Counted from the first letter of the stretch, positions 44,138-55,852 are shown. The stretch: DNA of 64,000 nt from Berberis thunbergii (GCA_003290165.1 QNQO01006235.1:1-64000); one strand, 5' to 3'. Notes: generated by a model not told the origin, from the letters alone. A program made the numbers and translations.

Positions 44138-45902
44138 TTAAAATAATGTAAAGGCAAATAAACATACGGGTGTATTGAATAATCTTGCAAACTCAGCAGG
44201 CACATTTCCATCCAACTTTTGAAAAATGTATGTAAATGCTCCCTCATATCCTTGCCTCTTTAATTTCTCTGTCTCTAACTGTGACTCCAGCTCGTGAAAT
44301 CTATGTTGCACTTGAGGATCAGTGTTTTGCGTTGGTTGTGAGGACATCATCCCACTAAACCTACTATTGGTGCTGCCAAAGACTTGAGATGGACATGGCC
44401 CGAATTCCAAATCTCAAACTCGGCCTGAATGTTTTTTTCCTAACACCTTAGCAAGTGAATCTTGTTGTGTTATGGATCTTGATGTGAATCTTCTTTCTCA
44501 ATCTCTAAAATTTTCTCCTACATTAATGAGGCAAGCCATCAAACTTTGAATTCAAAATTTATCTAAACATTAATTAATATAGTTGGATAAAAAAATAGTT
44601 AAATTACTTACACTTATCTATCTCGCTTCGTCAGTTACATAAGACCCGTCATTTTTTGTGTGTGTTGCAATATACACCTCTCCCCTACTCACAGGTCTCC
44701 CTAGTTCATATTCCTACACCGATATTATGAAGTCATATAACTTTAAATAGTATTGCTGAGAATGATAACTTAAAGTGTGGTAGGATGTAAAATATTAATT
44801 ACCATCTCAACCTTTAACCTGAAATTGCTTTTTGATCCTCCTGTGTGTGGATCAGTGAGTTTCTTTCGAATTTCAATGTTTTTTTTGCATTTTTCCTATC
44901 AATGTATAGATAAAAGATATTGTTAGCATATTCCTAGTTATCTAAATGAATAATGTAAATACTTTGTGTTACCTTTGTCCTTTCATCCAAGCAGTAGTCA
45001 ATAAAATGTGCCCAATCATTACGATCAATGCCTTTGGGATGTTTTGCAATATTAGCATCTCTGGACAGTGTAGGATCATAAAATTCATGGAACAACTTAT
45101 GCCTATTGTCCTTCCATTTCTTCCCAATGTTTTGCAAGATATAATGATCTGCCATTGGATCTTCCACATGTAGTTTATTCTTCAAAATTAATAGTCATTA
45201 GTATTCAAATCGTTATCAATAATCTTACAAACAAGGTAAGTGACAAGCATAAATTAAGCCATACATGTATAATAGTAGTATACACGCCATCCTTGTAACT
45301 TTTTGGCACATCCTTCCAAGAGTTGTATCCAACTGGAAAAGCCTTAAAATCGGATCCCAATTCTCCTAAAAAACTTCCTAAGATACCAGTTGCATCTCCA
45401 ATAGGTTGATGCTCAGTATTAAATGGAATCATCACTTTTGTGCCTCTAGGAATTAGCCCTTGCTCATCTAGGACAAGTTGATATTCGTTATATTTCATTC
45501 AAATTTAGCAACTAACATATTATTTTCTTGAATAAGTTTAAATAACATACCAATTGTATTCACTGTTCAATACTTCTTGGATTTGCGTTCATGAACACTT
45601 GACCGCGACTCGGGTGTAGCAACTAAATGAGACTCAATATCATTAGGTGGATGAGAGACGGATGTAGCAGGTGGTTGAGAGATCCATGTAGCAGCTGGAT
45701 GAGACTCAGAGGTGGCAGTTGGATGAGAGACAGATGTAGCAGCTGGATGAGAAACAGATGTAGCAACTGGATGAGACTCAGATGTAGCAGTTGGATGAGA
45801 CTGAGCACTAGATTGAAAGGATCGAGATTTTGTCAGACGCTCTATAGGATCCGATTCAACTTGGAAATGTTTAGGCCTAGGCATCACTGAAACTTCAAAC
45901 AA
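44138..45902 (-). pseudogene. CACTA second gene, Transposase_24-like (DNA-binding partner)
   Basis: Minus-strand pieces that look like exons: MPRPKHFQVESDPIERLTKS with SHP repeats (45902-45567); GLIPRGTKVMIPFNTEHQPI, ATGILGSFLGELGSDFKAFP and YNSWKDVPKSYKDGV (about 45480-45270); then HYILQNIGKKWKDNRHKLFH and GIDRNDWAHFIDYCLDERTK (45185-44970). Near 44870-44630 comes sequence around RKKLTDPHTGG. The last piece is HRFHELESQLETEKLKRQGY and EGAFTYIFQKLDGNVPAEFA (44350-44160). This is the usual order of plant transposase PTTA/En/Spm (Transposase_24), including the W..W region and the terminal coiled-coil segment. The pieces may still be joined by introns, so it may be less broken than it looks. Confidence 0.75.
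45609..45800 (-). repeat. 24-bp coding minisatellite, eight units
   Basis: Within the Transposase_24-like gene the minus strand encodes eight consecutive 8-residue units of the form SHPxATSx, drifting to SQPPATSV, SHPPNDIE and SHLVATPE at the C-terminal end. At DNA level the unit is about agcagctggatgagacncagatgt read on the plus strand. Units stay in frame and are not interrupted, so slippage occurred while the frame was maintained. Confidence 0.85.
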
Positions 45903-46265
45903 AAGTCAAATTGTAAAATAATAAATTATATAATGAATAGGAGAAGACAACATGTTTGAAACCAATAAGAAAAATTGTCATAGTAATGTATTATAACAAA
46001 CATAATTTTTCATACAAAATCTTCATCTTCTATAATATTGTCATTATTAGCATTGATTGCAGGTTAATCATCTATATCATCCCTTGCCAATGGCAAATCT
46101 CCATTATCATCTTGAAACCACTCATCTATATCATCTTGAAACCTCTGAAGCTTGAATATATGGCTCATGATCTTCATGATCACCAATATGTATCAGCCGA
46201 GAAAAATAGATGGAAGTGAAGCCCAATTCATCTATTCTAATCCCTCTATCAATAGTGGTATTTGC

Positions 46266-46568
46266 TCACTGACATTTGAACATGGTAACCATGAAACAAC
46301 CATGATAGTTTAACTTAATGATATCTATCAATTTTCCATAATAAGGAACACTTTCTTCCCTGACATTATTATCACGACTGCTTGCATAGCTTCTAGTTCC
46401 AAATGAACCAAATACTTCACTATTCTGAGTTTTCAAGCCATCTTCTCGTGCTAATGTTTGGAATTTGAAGCCATTAACATTATATGCAGTAAACCTTCTT
46501 GCTTGAATAAGTGGTCCTCGTGCAAGAAATATAATTTCATTTGAATGTGATTCGTTTACATCATTCAT
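46266..46568 (-). pseudogene. CACTA transposase C-terminal DUF4216-like segment
   Basis: MNDVNESHSNEIIFLARGPL, RRFTAYNVNGFKFQTLARED and LKTQNSEVFGSFGTRSYASS, then VPYYGKLIDIIKLNYHGCFM. This matches the DUF4216 region that follows DUF4218 in TNP2-type transposases. It continues past the ORF end (VTMFKCQW) into sequence with RG.R.DELGF-type words near 46230. Confidence 0.75.
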
Positions 46569-47280
46569 AACCTAACATCAAAATGATACCATATTAGTCA
46601 TATGCATGATTATATTACTTAAATAAATAATTGATATAATATATACTTACGCGTCTCCTAAACCAATCTACCAATCCTTTATGAACCACCTTATTTATCT
46701 CAACTTGTGATCATGTACGATTCCTTAGACTTCTCTTAGTTTCTGTCCTATATTCCCTAAATGTTACATCATAAAAAATAAGTATGAGTCATTACAAAGT
46801 TTTTTGAAGAATCATATTAAGTGTTAGAATTTACTCACTGAAGAAACGAGTTGTCTTTTGTGCAGTTGATCAACACGTGACGATGTGTTTGTATATATTC
46901 TAAAGGTGTTAAATTGAAATATGAAGAACCCCCACTGGTCTGCCTACCAACAGAAACAAAGTAGCCATTTCAGAAGACCCAACACCAATTATCCCATCAT
47001 CAACAGGGGTGTTCGAATGAATCTTGTTTCCACGTCATCTAAATATCTTGAACAAAAGATAAGAATTTCATCGGCTAGGTATCCTTCAGCTATACAACCT
47101 TTCGGTTGTGCCCTATTACGTACATAGGACTTCAAACATCCTAAGTACCTTCAGGATTATAAAAGTAAATGTATTAGAATAAGAAAATCAAGTGATAATT
47201 CATAAGGTTTAATTTATGATATTTACCTCTCTATAGAATACATCCATCGATAATGTACCGGGCCTCCACGTTTGACTTCA

Positions 47281-47649
47281 TCAACCAAATGAACTACTAA
47301 ATGAATCATGACCGTAAAAAAAGGAGGGAAATAAGATTTCCATGTGGCAAAGTGTGAGCACAATTTGATGTTGTAGATTGTCCAAGTCTTGAAGATTCAA
47401 CACTTTACCACATATGTGTCGAAAAAATGAGCACATGTCAACCAAATTTGAGGACACTGGAGTACACAATGGATTTCTTATTGCAATTGGCAGCAGTTGT
47501 TCCATAAGAATATGACAATCTTGGCTTTTCAACCCAAACAACTTACGTTGTTTCAAATCAACACATCCAGATATGTTACTTGAGTAACCATCTGGCACAA
47601 TGAGATGCTTCAAAGTCCTAAGAAATATGTTTTTCTTTGCATTAGTCAT
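47281..47649 (-). pseudogene. CACTA transposase DUF4218-like segment
   Basis: Reads LKQRKLFGLKSQDCHILMEQ, LLPIAIRNPLCTPVSSNLVD and MCSFFRHICGKVLNLQDLDN. This is the DUF4218 signature (G.KSHDCH.LMQ..LP.A.R), with SHD changed to SQD. In transcriptional order it lies after the Transposase_21 core and before DUF4216. The stretch between (about 47650-48180) still reads YWEHNLIQHNLDVMHIEKNV and CDNVIYTLLN in broken frames. Confidence 0.85.
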
Positions 47650-48177
47650 TGTAAAAAGACTAGGAAGGTATCTCCCATTCTCATTTTGCTAGAGATCTTC
47701 TCTTATACCCATTGATTGAAGATCTTTTCAGGCATTAAGAAGATCTTTAGTCTTTCCACTTTCATTAAGCAAGGTGTATATCACATTGTCACAGACATTT
47801 TTCTCAATATGCATCACATCAAGATTATGTTGGATCAAGTTATGCTCCCAATATGGAAGATCAAAAAATATGTTTTTCTTCCTCTATTGTTGCGCCTCAC
47901 CAACTCTAGTATTTTGCCCACGAGTTCTTTTACCTATAACTTCAACCTCGGGTGTCTTTCCAAATGTAACGTTAATATTCTCCACTTGTTTAAAAATATA
48001 TGTTCCTGATAATTGTATTGGTGGATTCCTTTTCTCTTGCTTGCCATTATAGTGAACTCGGTTCAATCTAAACTTGTGACCAACATTTAGAAAACGCCGA
48101 TGACCCATGAAACACCATTTTTTACTGTGCGGAAGGCGGCAAGACTCCTCATCAAAGTTACATGAAGGACAAGCTAG

Positions 48178-49587
48178 TTAAGCATGTGTATTCCACCTTG
48201 ATAGGGTCCCTAACCCTGGAAAATCACTTATTGTCCATATTAAAGTTGCTCGCATTGTGAAGATTTCATTCAACGAAGCATCATATGCTTCTACACCAAC
48301 CCACAACTCCTTCAATTCATCAATAAGAGGTTGTAAGTAAATGTCTATATCATTGCCTAGTATCCGCTTACCAGTAATGATCATTGAAAAAATGAAGAAA
48401 GTTTGCTTCACACATTTTCGAGGAGTGTTGTACGGAATTAGAACCACTGGCCAAATGCTATAACTAGTACTCATATTCCCGAAAGGATTAAACCCATCGC
48501 TAGCCAAGCCGAGGCATACATTACGTGCATCCAAAGCAAATTCAGGAAATGTTAAACTAAATTTTTTCCATACCTCAGAATCTCTCGGATGTCGCATAAG
48601 ACCATATTTGCTATCCTCACTAGCATGCCATCTCATATCAACAACAGTCTTAAAAGACATAAACAAGCGTTGCAACCACGGTATCAATGGAAAATAACGA
48701 AGAACCTTTGCAGGTTGCCTTTTTCTTTTCTTACCATTTATAGGCACATTATTTGCATTTCCCTTGGTATTTGGTTTCCATCTAGATGTGCCACATTGCT
48801 TGCATGTTTGTCTATCTTTATCCAATCCCTGATACAACATGCAATCATTCGGACATGCATGTATCTTAGTATAATTAAGACCAAGTTTATTAATGGTTTT
48901 CTTGGCCTCATAGAAAGTTTCGGGTATCCTTGCATATTGGAATGCATCATGCATCAACTATAGTATCATCGACATTGCTTTGTCACTCATCCCACAAATA
49001 CACTTAATGTGATACAGTTTAACCAAAAAAGATAATTTTGAGTACTTTGAACACCCTTCATATAGCTCTTTCCCTCCATCTTCTAGCAACTCAAAAAACT
49101 GTTTAACTTCATCATTCAACCCACTGCTTATACCCGCCATCCTTCCATCCCCTTCATGTGGTCCATGTGATGTGGAAGATTCTTTATGGGCATAGTGCCT
49201 AGAAAATGAAAAAGCATCATGGATCATGTCTTGCATTGAAACTTGAATAGGCTGACTATCTTGCACTACATGAAAGATAGTAGAACTTTGACTTGTACCC
49301 AACTCCCCATGTTGTAACCAAACAATGTACCCTTTCGGAAATGGTCTACAAATCAAGTGATCATACACCACTTCTCTAGTCTCCCATTTTCTAAAAGCAC
49401 CACGAGGACAATGACACTTTATTCTATTATCAGATGACTTGTTTGCAAATGCAAAATCCAAAAATTGATTCAATCCTTTCGCATATTCAAGTGTATTTCT
49501 CGGCATAGAAATCCAAGTTTTGTCCATTTCAAAATATTTGAATTCAATCAAAACAAAACAACTAATAAATTCAATCCTACTAATCAA
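48178..49587 (-). pseudogene. CACTA transposase TNP2 N-terminal and catalytic region
   Basis: The first part (49587-48960) has the transposase-associated domain: MDKTWISMPRNTLEYAKGLN, IKCHCPRGAFRKWETREVVY and HLICRPFPKGYIVWLQHGE. A TAG at about 48957 separates it from the Transposase_21 core: YTKIHACPNDCMLYQG, CKQCGTSRWKP, KVLRYFPLIPWLQRLFMSFK, MRWHAS, ARNVCLGLASDGFNPFGNMS (catalytic Asp region) and GNDIDIYLQPLIDELKELWV. Only one stop interrupts about 470 codons, so this part decayed recently. It catalyses cut-and-paste movement in active elements. Confidence 0.9.
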
Positions 49588-49639
49588 ACAATAATAATTT
49601 GAGAATGGTTATGTTCATATTGCAATAACAAAACAATAA

Positions 49640-50190
49640 TAGTTTTGTTCATATTGCAAACATTTCCTGCTGCTAGTAGAAAATCTATTACATGTTGTTT
49701 TGTTTATTGTTAAATACATGCTATTTTGTTCATATTGCAAACATGTCCTTCTACTAGCAGGAAATCTAGAATTAAGAACATGTTGTTTTGTTTATTGCTA
49801 AATACATGATAACATGTTGCCAGTAAGAAATCTAAAAATGTTGTTTTGTTTATTGCAAATATGTTGTTTTGTTTATTGCCAGTAAGAAATCTATGATAAC
49901 ATGCTTCCAGTAAGAAATCTAAAACATGTTGTTTTGTTTGTTGCTAAAACATGTTGTTTTGTTTGTTGCTAAAACATGTTGTTTTGTTTATTGCAAACAT
50001 GTTGTTTTGTTTATTGCCAGTAAGAAATCTAAAACATGCCAATAAGAAATCTAAAACATGTTGTTTTGTTTGCAAACATGCCAATAAGAAATCTAAAACA
50101 TGTTGTTTTATTTATTGCAAACATGTCTTGTTGCCAGTAAGAAATCTAAAACATGTTGTTTTGTTTATTGCTAAATACATGATAACATGC
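49640..50190. repeat. Irregular minisatellite upstream of the CACTA transposase
   Basis: Words such as aacatgttgttttgtttatt, gcaaacatg and cagtaagaaatctaaaacat alternate about 12-15 times in variable order. The array is within the CACTA element, just upstream of the transposase start on the minus strand, where the promoter and subterminal region should be. Confidence 0.85.
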
Positions 50191-51573
50191 TTATGAGAAA
50201 GATACAAAAGTTAGACATACCATGAGAGATATGGAAGAACTAAGATGATGGACGAATCGAATGAGCGCGAGAGACCACCAATAGTCACTTCTTCTTCCTC
50301 CTTCGAATGTTCCTCCTTCTTCTTCCTTCTTCGTTTCTTCCTCGAAATACTAGTCTAAGTTAAATAATCAAGTTAACTGAATATAACGTGAAAAAAAGAA
50401 AGAATAGGAAGTGAAAATAAATTAGAAAGTTAAAATAAATTAGTTAGGTTTGGAGTTGCTCTTTGTATATTCAATACCTACTATGAGATTTGAAGATTCT
50501 AAACCAGCTAGATAAAGAGCCGCTTTCACCTAAGATGCAAATAAGAGGGACATGTCTGAGTCCCTGGTCTATAAATTTAGATTTCAAATGCAGATTATTA
50601 TGTGGAAGAAACAGACAACTTCATTTAAATTTACATTCCAAATGAAGTGGGAACCTCTAAATACACATTGAAACAGACAACTTCATTTAAATAACAGAGA
50701 AATTCTCCAACTACATGAAAGTTAATTAATTGGATGATATATAAATATCAGTTCTATCATTTCTTGGCTACTTGATTCAACTTGTTTTAATAATCTTAAA
50801 ATTGTTTAAAAATTATTAATATTTAATAGATTATTACTAGTGGGCGTAGACATATGTTGCACATGTTCATTAAGTTGGACTTCACTTGAGTACTATTGTG
50901 AGTATTGTGACATAGTTTCCTCTAAGTAGCGGTTGTGCTCAAACGCTGCAAAAGCTCAAATCCTTATGACAAGTAGGCATTTCCTTTCGCCTGTGTTGGA
51001 TTTTATAACGTGATAGGTTTATGTTAATTCTTGTTTATAGTTCTTTCTTTCATCAATATCTCTACTAAATCATAATGTCTCACTTATCAAATTAAGTAGT
51101 AAAATTGTATAGTTCTAAAGAAACTAATCTTTAGATGATATTATGTTTTTTTATAGGTACGGATATGGAACATGAAATGCATTAGCAAGGAGCCCGAAAA
51201 AGAACAGTCACCACAGAAAGTGCTAGCAACAGTGGTTTTAGCATACTCAAATCAATTTACCTGTTGACGGTTTCAACATACAGTGGTTTCTGAATGACAA
51301 TGTTGTTTTGTTTATTGCTAAATACATGATTAAATGCTTATGAGAAAAATAAAAAAGTTAGACATACCGTGAGGGATATGGAAGAACTAAGATGATGGAC
51401 AAATCGAATGAGCTCGAGAGACCACCAACAATCACTTCTTCTTCCTCCTTCGTTTCTTCCTCCGTCGTTTCTTCTTCCAAACACTATTCTAGCTAGGTTA
51501 AATAAAAGAAAAAAAAAGAAAAAAAAAGAAAAGAATAGGAAGTTAAAATAAATTAGTTAGATTTGGGGTTGAA
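50150..51573. repeat. Duplicated 0.3 kb segment within the CACTA element
   Basis: 50156-50460 and 51297-51573 share tgttgttttgtttattgcta, tatggaagaactaagatgat, gagaccaccaa, cacttcttcttcctcctt and aagttaaaataaattagtta. About 0.84 kb of unassigned sequence lies between (50461-51296), with the appearance of separate inserted DNA. Each copy probably includes the transposase 5' leader. Confidence 0.8.
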
Positions 51574-51816
51574 ACCTCATCCATTAGATGGTATTAAGAT
51601 CTAAAACACAATCAAGATTTGTTAATTACACCCCATTTGCACATTTTCCACCACGCCAAATCTAGACCAAGCATATGACGACGATCAGCACAGCCGCAAT
51701 TAACCACAACCGTCGTTAACCAATATTATTTGGCGATGGTCAACGAAACATCATTAAATAAAGCATTTAATGGCGGTTTTTGCGAACCGTTGCTAAATTC
51801 CTATTTTCTTGTAGTG

Positions 51817-52730
51817 GATATTATTTCCAACAAAAAAAAATGTTGCCAATAGTGTAACAATATTCAACCAATTATTACTTTGTTGCTATAAATTAGTAAA
51901 CGAGCTTTAACGAGAAAAAAATTATTGGAAAAAATTATCAATCATTATCAACTAGCCGAATCATTACTAATGATGTGATTATTATCCAGGAAAACATATT
52001 TCCTTACTAAAGAGAAATGAATAAGTGTCAATATTACGTTAACAAGGGAAGTGATTTGTTGATAAAATGAGTCTCTTCTTTATCAAAAAAATATTTCATC
52101 CAGATGATGCCATAAATACCAAGGAACTAGCATTTGGTGGCTATAAAAAATATTTCGTTGCTAAATCAATTCGGCGGGAAATTTGGTTTGGAGGGAATGC
52201 CTATCGTCACCTATTAACAATGAAAATTTCCCACAAAATATATTTTATTGGAAAAAAGTAACAAGTTTATAGTTTTTTCAATGAAATTTTATTTTTCGTT
52301 GACAATGATACCATATTAACTAGGAAATTAAAATCCGTAGAAATTTTTGTGTTGTTTCTTGTAGTGGATCTACAACGCCAACCGCCTAATCTTTCCACTA
52401 TTGCAAAACTCCAATCTTGACCCAAATCCTTACTTTTCTCTATTCAATCAGGGTTTACTAACATTAATTGATTTTCTCACTCAAATCTGGGAACTATTTT
52501 TTTCACATCACCACCTCTTAATCCTTACCAATTTCGAGTTCTAAACTTCAAGTATTTTCTTTCCTAACTATGATTTGTTCATCAAATCCACTAGGCATCC
52601 TTGCACCCCTATCATTTTTTTAATCCATTTTTGTTGTGGTATATGAGGAAGATGAAACGGAAACAACATGGATTTCATCATTGCATTGGATTTAATTGCC
52701 TCCATTTTTGTTGTGGTGTGATGCTAAAGT
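51817..52730. repeat. AT-rich CACTA-like repeat, copy 4 plus flank
   Basis: This is the right part of duplication copy 2. It carries the terminal block ending TTTCTTGTAGTG at 52366, then gtggatctacaacgccaacc and the flank with ccatttttgttgtggtatat. It ends at gatgctaaagtc, where Tat-like LTR sequence begins. Confidence 0.8.
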
Positions 52731-53185
52731 CGGACAAGGCTTGAGAAAGGCTTAAAGTTTTAAATTGGGTTCTGTAGCGTACATTTTGTTCATCAACCAT
52801 GTGTCTTATTGATAATGCAAGAGTCCTTGTTCGGTTAGGCCTTTGGTGGCGTTGTTTAGAGAAAGAGATTTTGCTGGAAATCCTTTCCTGGTTGGGAGTC
52901 GTCCATATAAAAGAGTTTTTATACACGACTTGTGCTCCTAGATCTGCAAGAGAGGCTTCCCATTTGGAGTGTTGTCCATGCAAGGTGGTTTCCATGCACG
53001 ACTTATATTTCGGTATATATTTCCTAGTCGGATTCAATGTATTGTTAGCATGCCCATCTTAGGTGATCCCCCATATACTTGCCTGATTAGGCCTTATGGG
53101 TATTGGGCTTAATAGGGCGCTGCAATTTGGATCCAACCTTCTGGATTCTACCAATATGGGCTTAGTGTTGTTTGGGCCTTCTCTA
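52731..53185 (-). mobile_element. Tat-like LTR, minus orientation, truncated
   Basis: The reverse complement matches 13380-13860: gactttagc, cctttctcaag, gttgatgaacaaa, cctagccgaacaa near the right part, then aagatgggc, ggcctaat, gccctattaagccca, agaaggttgga and caacactaagccca. The side that should carry the LTR end and primer site (low coordinates) is cut off by the 1-kb duplication. Because the antisense ORF and tandem repeats lie at higher coordinates, this is the 3' LTR of a minus-strand element. Confidence 0.75.
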
Positions 53186-53294
53186 AAGAGTTTATTTTCT
53201 TTACTGTTCGATCTTAAAGACTCTGCTTTGTCATTTTGCTTGCCGTGATTTTTACTTTTCTCAACTTTTTTGATCGAAAGTTTGTAGTTCTTCA

Positions 53295-55852
53295 ATGGCG
53301 AGCCAAAATCAGCTTTTGATTAATTGTTTTCTAAAGGTCGTAAGTTCTTCAAGGAGAAGTCAATCTCTGAGTTGACTCTGGAAGGCCTTCGTGAAACATA
53401 TGGGATTCCTAATGATCTAGTGCTATTCACATTAGGGGCCAGTAAGACGTCGTTGTCTCCTCCAGAAGGATTTATCTGTCTGCACCGAATTATGCTCAAA
53501 TCAGGCATTTGTTTCCTGTTATCAAGGAAATTTGGAGTTTCCTAGCTTATCTCAACATCGCGCCCTCTTAGTTGGTGTCGAACAAGTATAGGACGGTGAT
53601 CACCATTTTGATTAGGGCGAAGGACGCAGATGTCCGAGTGTCTATCTAACTACTCACTTCTCCTCCGATAAACAAGCATGATGTGTGTGTGTTAACGTCG
53701 CCGAACTGCTTTGGCAATCTTCATGATGACTTCAAATTAAGAAGTATTGTTTCATGGCCTCTATGGACTTGAAGTATTTTGAGTTTGCTTTTCGTCCGAT
53801 CGAGCGAGAGTTCAGGCAGCTGAGTAAGTTCGATTCTGTTCTCGATTCTACCTGTGTTAATAGCATATTGAATTGTTATATGTACTTTCTATAGGGAGGT
53901 TTCCAACTATGACCCATTTCTCTGAAGATGAAGCAGATTGGATAAATTTCGTAACATGCCTCGATTGCGGGTAGAAGATGTCATTCAGTCTTCTAATATA
54001 AAGTATCGCGGACGATGGGCTCATTGGCATGAGGCTCCTACTCTTTTCAGAGTTTCGAAGTCGAAGCCCGAAGGCAAACAATCTTCGAAGAAGATGAAGC
54101 TTCCGAAGGTTAACATTTCGAGTCCATCAAGGAGGGTGGAGCTAAATGAAGTGTTTTCTTCCTCTATGCATTCCAAGAAGCCTCGTGTTGTCGCAAAGCC
54201 CACTCATGAGCGTTTGGCCCTTTCAAAGGGACACCAAGTTGTGGGGCACATTCTAAATTCGTCCGCTGAGGCGAAATTTGTTGTGTCTGAGGGGCAGGAT
54301 GTTCAGGCAAGGGCCCCTATCTCACTTCCCAACTTTGAGAAGAAGGATCTGCAAACGGTGGGGTTGAAGATGTAAAGAAGTTGAGCACTGAGTAAGCAAA
54401 TGTTATAAAAACCTGTTGTTGCAAGCGGGCATGGCGTCTTCGTCTAGTAGGGGTCTGACTCGTCCTTTTTTGTTGAGAGATTTTAAGTACGACCCCTCTT
54501 TGGATCGCGAGTCTCCCCAACTTGCTGAAGATTCGTCTGACTGTCGCCCCTTTGACGAGAAGTCCCCTCCGCGTCGCCCGTATTGTTCTTCGTCCCTATC
54601 TCGACCCCATATTGAGGTGATGACGGGTCCAAGAGATAACTTACTTCCTTCTTCTGAATCAGCTGCTTCCAAATCAGCTTGTGAGAGAGTCGATCAGCTT
54701 AAGCAAGGGGATAGCAGTAGACGAGGGCCCGAATGTGGTGAAGACAATGAAGGGTGGTGCTGGAGTAATTCCAGTCCCAGAAAACCTCCATCCGGATGCG
54801 CGGATCAATTTGTTCATTCCGGATGTGTTAAAGATGACCAAGCTTGGCACCATGAGGTTGATATTTCTTATGCAACAGGTAGAATGATTGGCTAGCGAAT
54901 TGTGTTCCGAGGACAGCTGGTATTATGCTGGGAGAGCGTATGGACAAGGGGCAGAAATATCTTGTTCTAGGGATATCATATCTAAACCAATTCATTACCG
55001 CTTAGACGGAGGTTGAGGCTGCCCGTGAGAGAGTATATACCATGGAGCAAGTCTTTGCGAATTTGCAGAAGTCATACTGTGATGCTTTTTATGAAATTGA
55101 ATCACTAAAGAAGAAGTTTAAGGAAGAAGGCCTGCCCAATCGGTTGTTGATTAGGAGGTGGAAGACAAGACCGAAGGCTTAGAGGATTAGCTTGAAAACT
55201 CTAGAGTCCGAGTTGGCAGAGGCAATGCCTGAAGGGACAAGTTCTAGGAAGAACTAAACCTTGTCCATCGTGACTTACAATTTGCTCGGGAGGTTGCAGG
55301 CTAAGGTGCAAGCTCTGCACGTTGAAAAATCCCAAAAGGAGTCTGAGTGGACTGCCTGATGTCAGCAGCTAGAGGCCGACATTGACTCTAATGCCAAGAG
55401 TGTGCGAACAGTAGAAGCGCAACTCCTTTTGGCACAGAATGAACTAAGTGTTGTAAAAAACAACTTGAGTGCCAAGCAGTCCAGAACTGACACGATGTTG
55501 GGCAAGTTGGAGCAGATGGAGCGAGAGCTTGCTGAGTCGAGAGTGCAAGAGGAAAAGCTTCTAAAAGCCTAGGGCACGTTTGAGTTTAGCAAAGTTGTGC
55601 ATGGACGGCTAAAGCTGTTGTTGTTGATTAAGGAAAAGCATCTCAATTGGGACCTCTCTCTCGTTACAAAGAGGTGTCTTTTGCGGAGTTTGGGAAAGCC
55701 TCCAATCAATCAGAAGAAGAGGGTGATCAATCAGAAGAAGAAGGCGATCAAGACCAGAGTATCCGAGCGGCAGTGCGTGCGGATGCATCCCCTACTTCTT
55801 CTCCTGTTAAGTCTAGCCCGGTTGTATCTAAACCTCCTCCTGAAGAGGAGTG
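53295..55852 (+). pseudogene. Antisense ORF of a Tat-like element (putative gypsy-type transposon domain, PF04195-like)
   Basis: Starts MASQNQLLINCFLK at 53295; a frame change leads to ISELTLEGLRETYGIPNDLV, then SPPEGFICLHRIMLKSGICF and SRKFGVS. This is the pattern of the so-called putative gypsy-type transposon domain. Later pieces: RNMPRLRVEDVIQSSNIKYR GRW (53938-54375), a Ser/Arg-rich stretch (54416-54895), and coiled-coil pieces such as EVEAARERVYTMEQVFANLQ and YCDAFYEIESLKKKFKEE (55010-55130). It ends with acidic repeats QSEEEGDQSEEEGDQDQ (about 55705-55760). Several stops and shifts. It runs opposite to the LTR, a known feature of Tat-lineage gypsy elements, where an extra antisense ORF lies between pol and the 3' LTR. 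Its function is unknown. Confidence 0.7.

Larger units (their letters stand above)
43350..51816 (-). mobile_element. CACTA (En/Spm) DNA transposon, 8,467 bp, with 3-bp target duplication
   Basis: The left end is CACTTTCAAGAAAACAGG and the right end is CCTATTTTCTTGTAGTG, whose inverse is CACTACAAGAAAATAGG. The triplet GAT flanks both sides (43347-43349 and 51817-51819). Subterminal regions carry many short inverted and direct repeats: tagcgacggttattaggaac, cccgtcgctaaata and ccgccgctaa at the left; accgtcgttaacca and gcgaaccgttgctaaatt at the right. Two gene regions lie on the minus strand: a TNP2-like transposase (about 49590-46260) and a TNP1/Transposase_24-like gene (about 45900-44140). Stops in both make it probably inactive, though the ends remain recognisable. 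Confidence 0.95.
42248..52730. repeat. 1-kb tandem duplication; second copy split by the CACTA element
   Basis: Copy 1 is 42248-43247. Copy 2 is 43248-43349 plus 51817-52730. Both begin agtaattat[c/t]actttttacc and end with ccatttttgttgtggtgtga. Both include the TTTCTTGTAGTG end and the following catccactaggc[g/a]tccttgcac segment. Removing the 8.47 kb CACTA element and one GAT makes copy 2 continuous and about 1,010 bp long. Copies differ by few substitutions, so the duplication is fairly recent. Confidence 0.9.

Noticed and set aside
45627..45890. Plus-strand ORF with WMR/SSWMR repeats
   Set aside because: Antisense shadow of the SHPxATSx minisatellite.
49951..50196. 81-codon ORF rich in LLPVRNLKHVV repeats
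   Set aside because: A translation of the minisatellite in the CACTA element; frames are open only because of the repeat.
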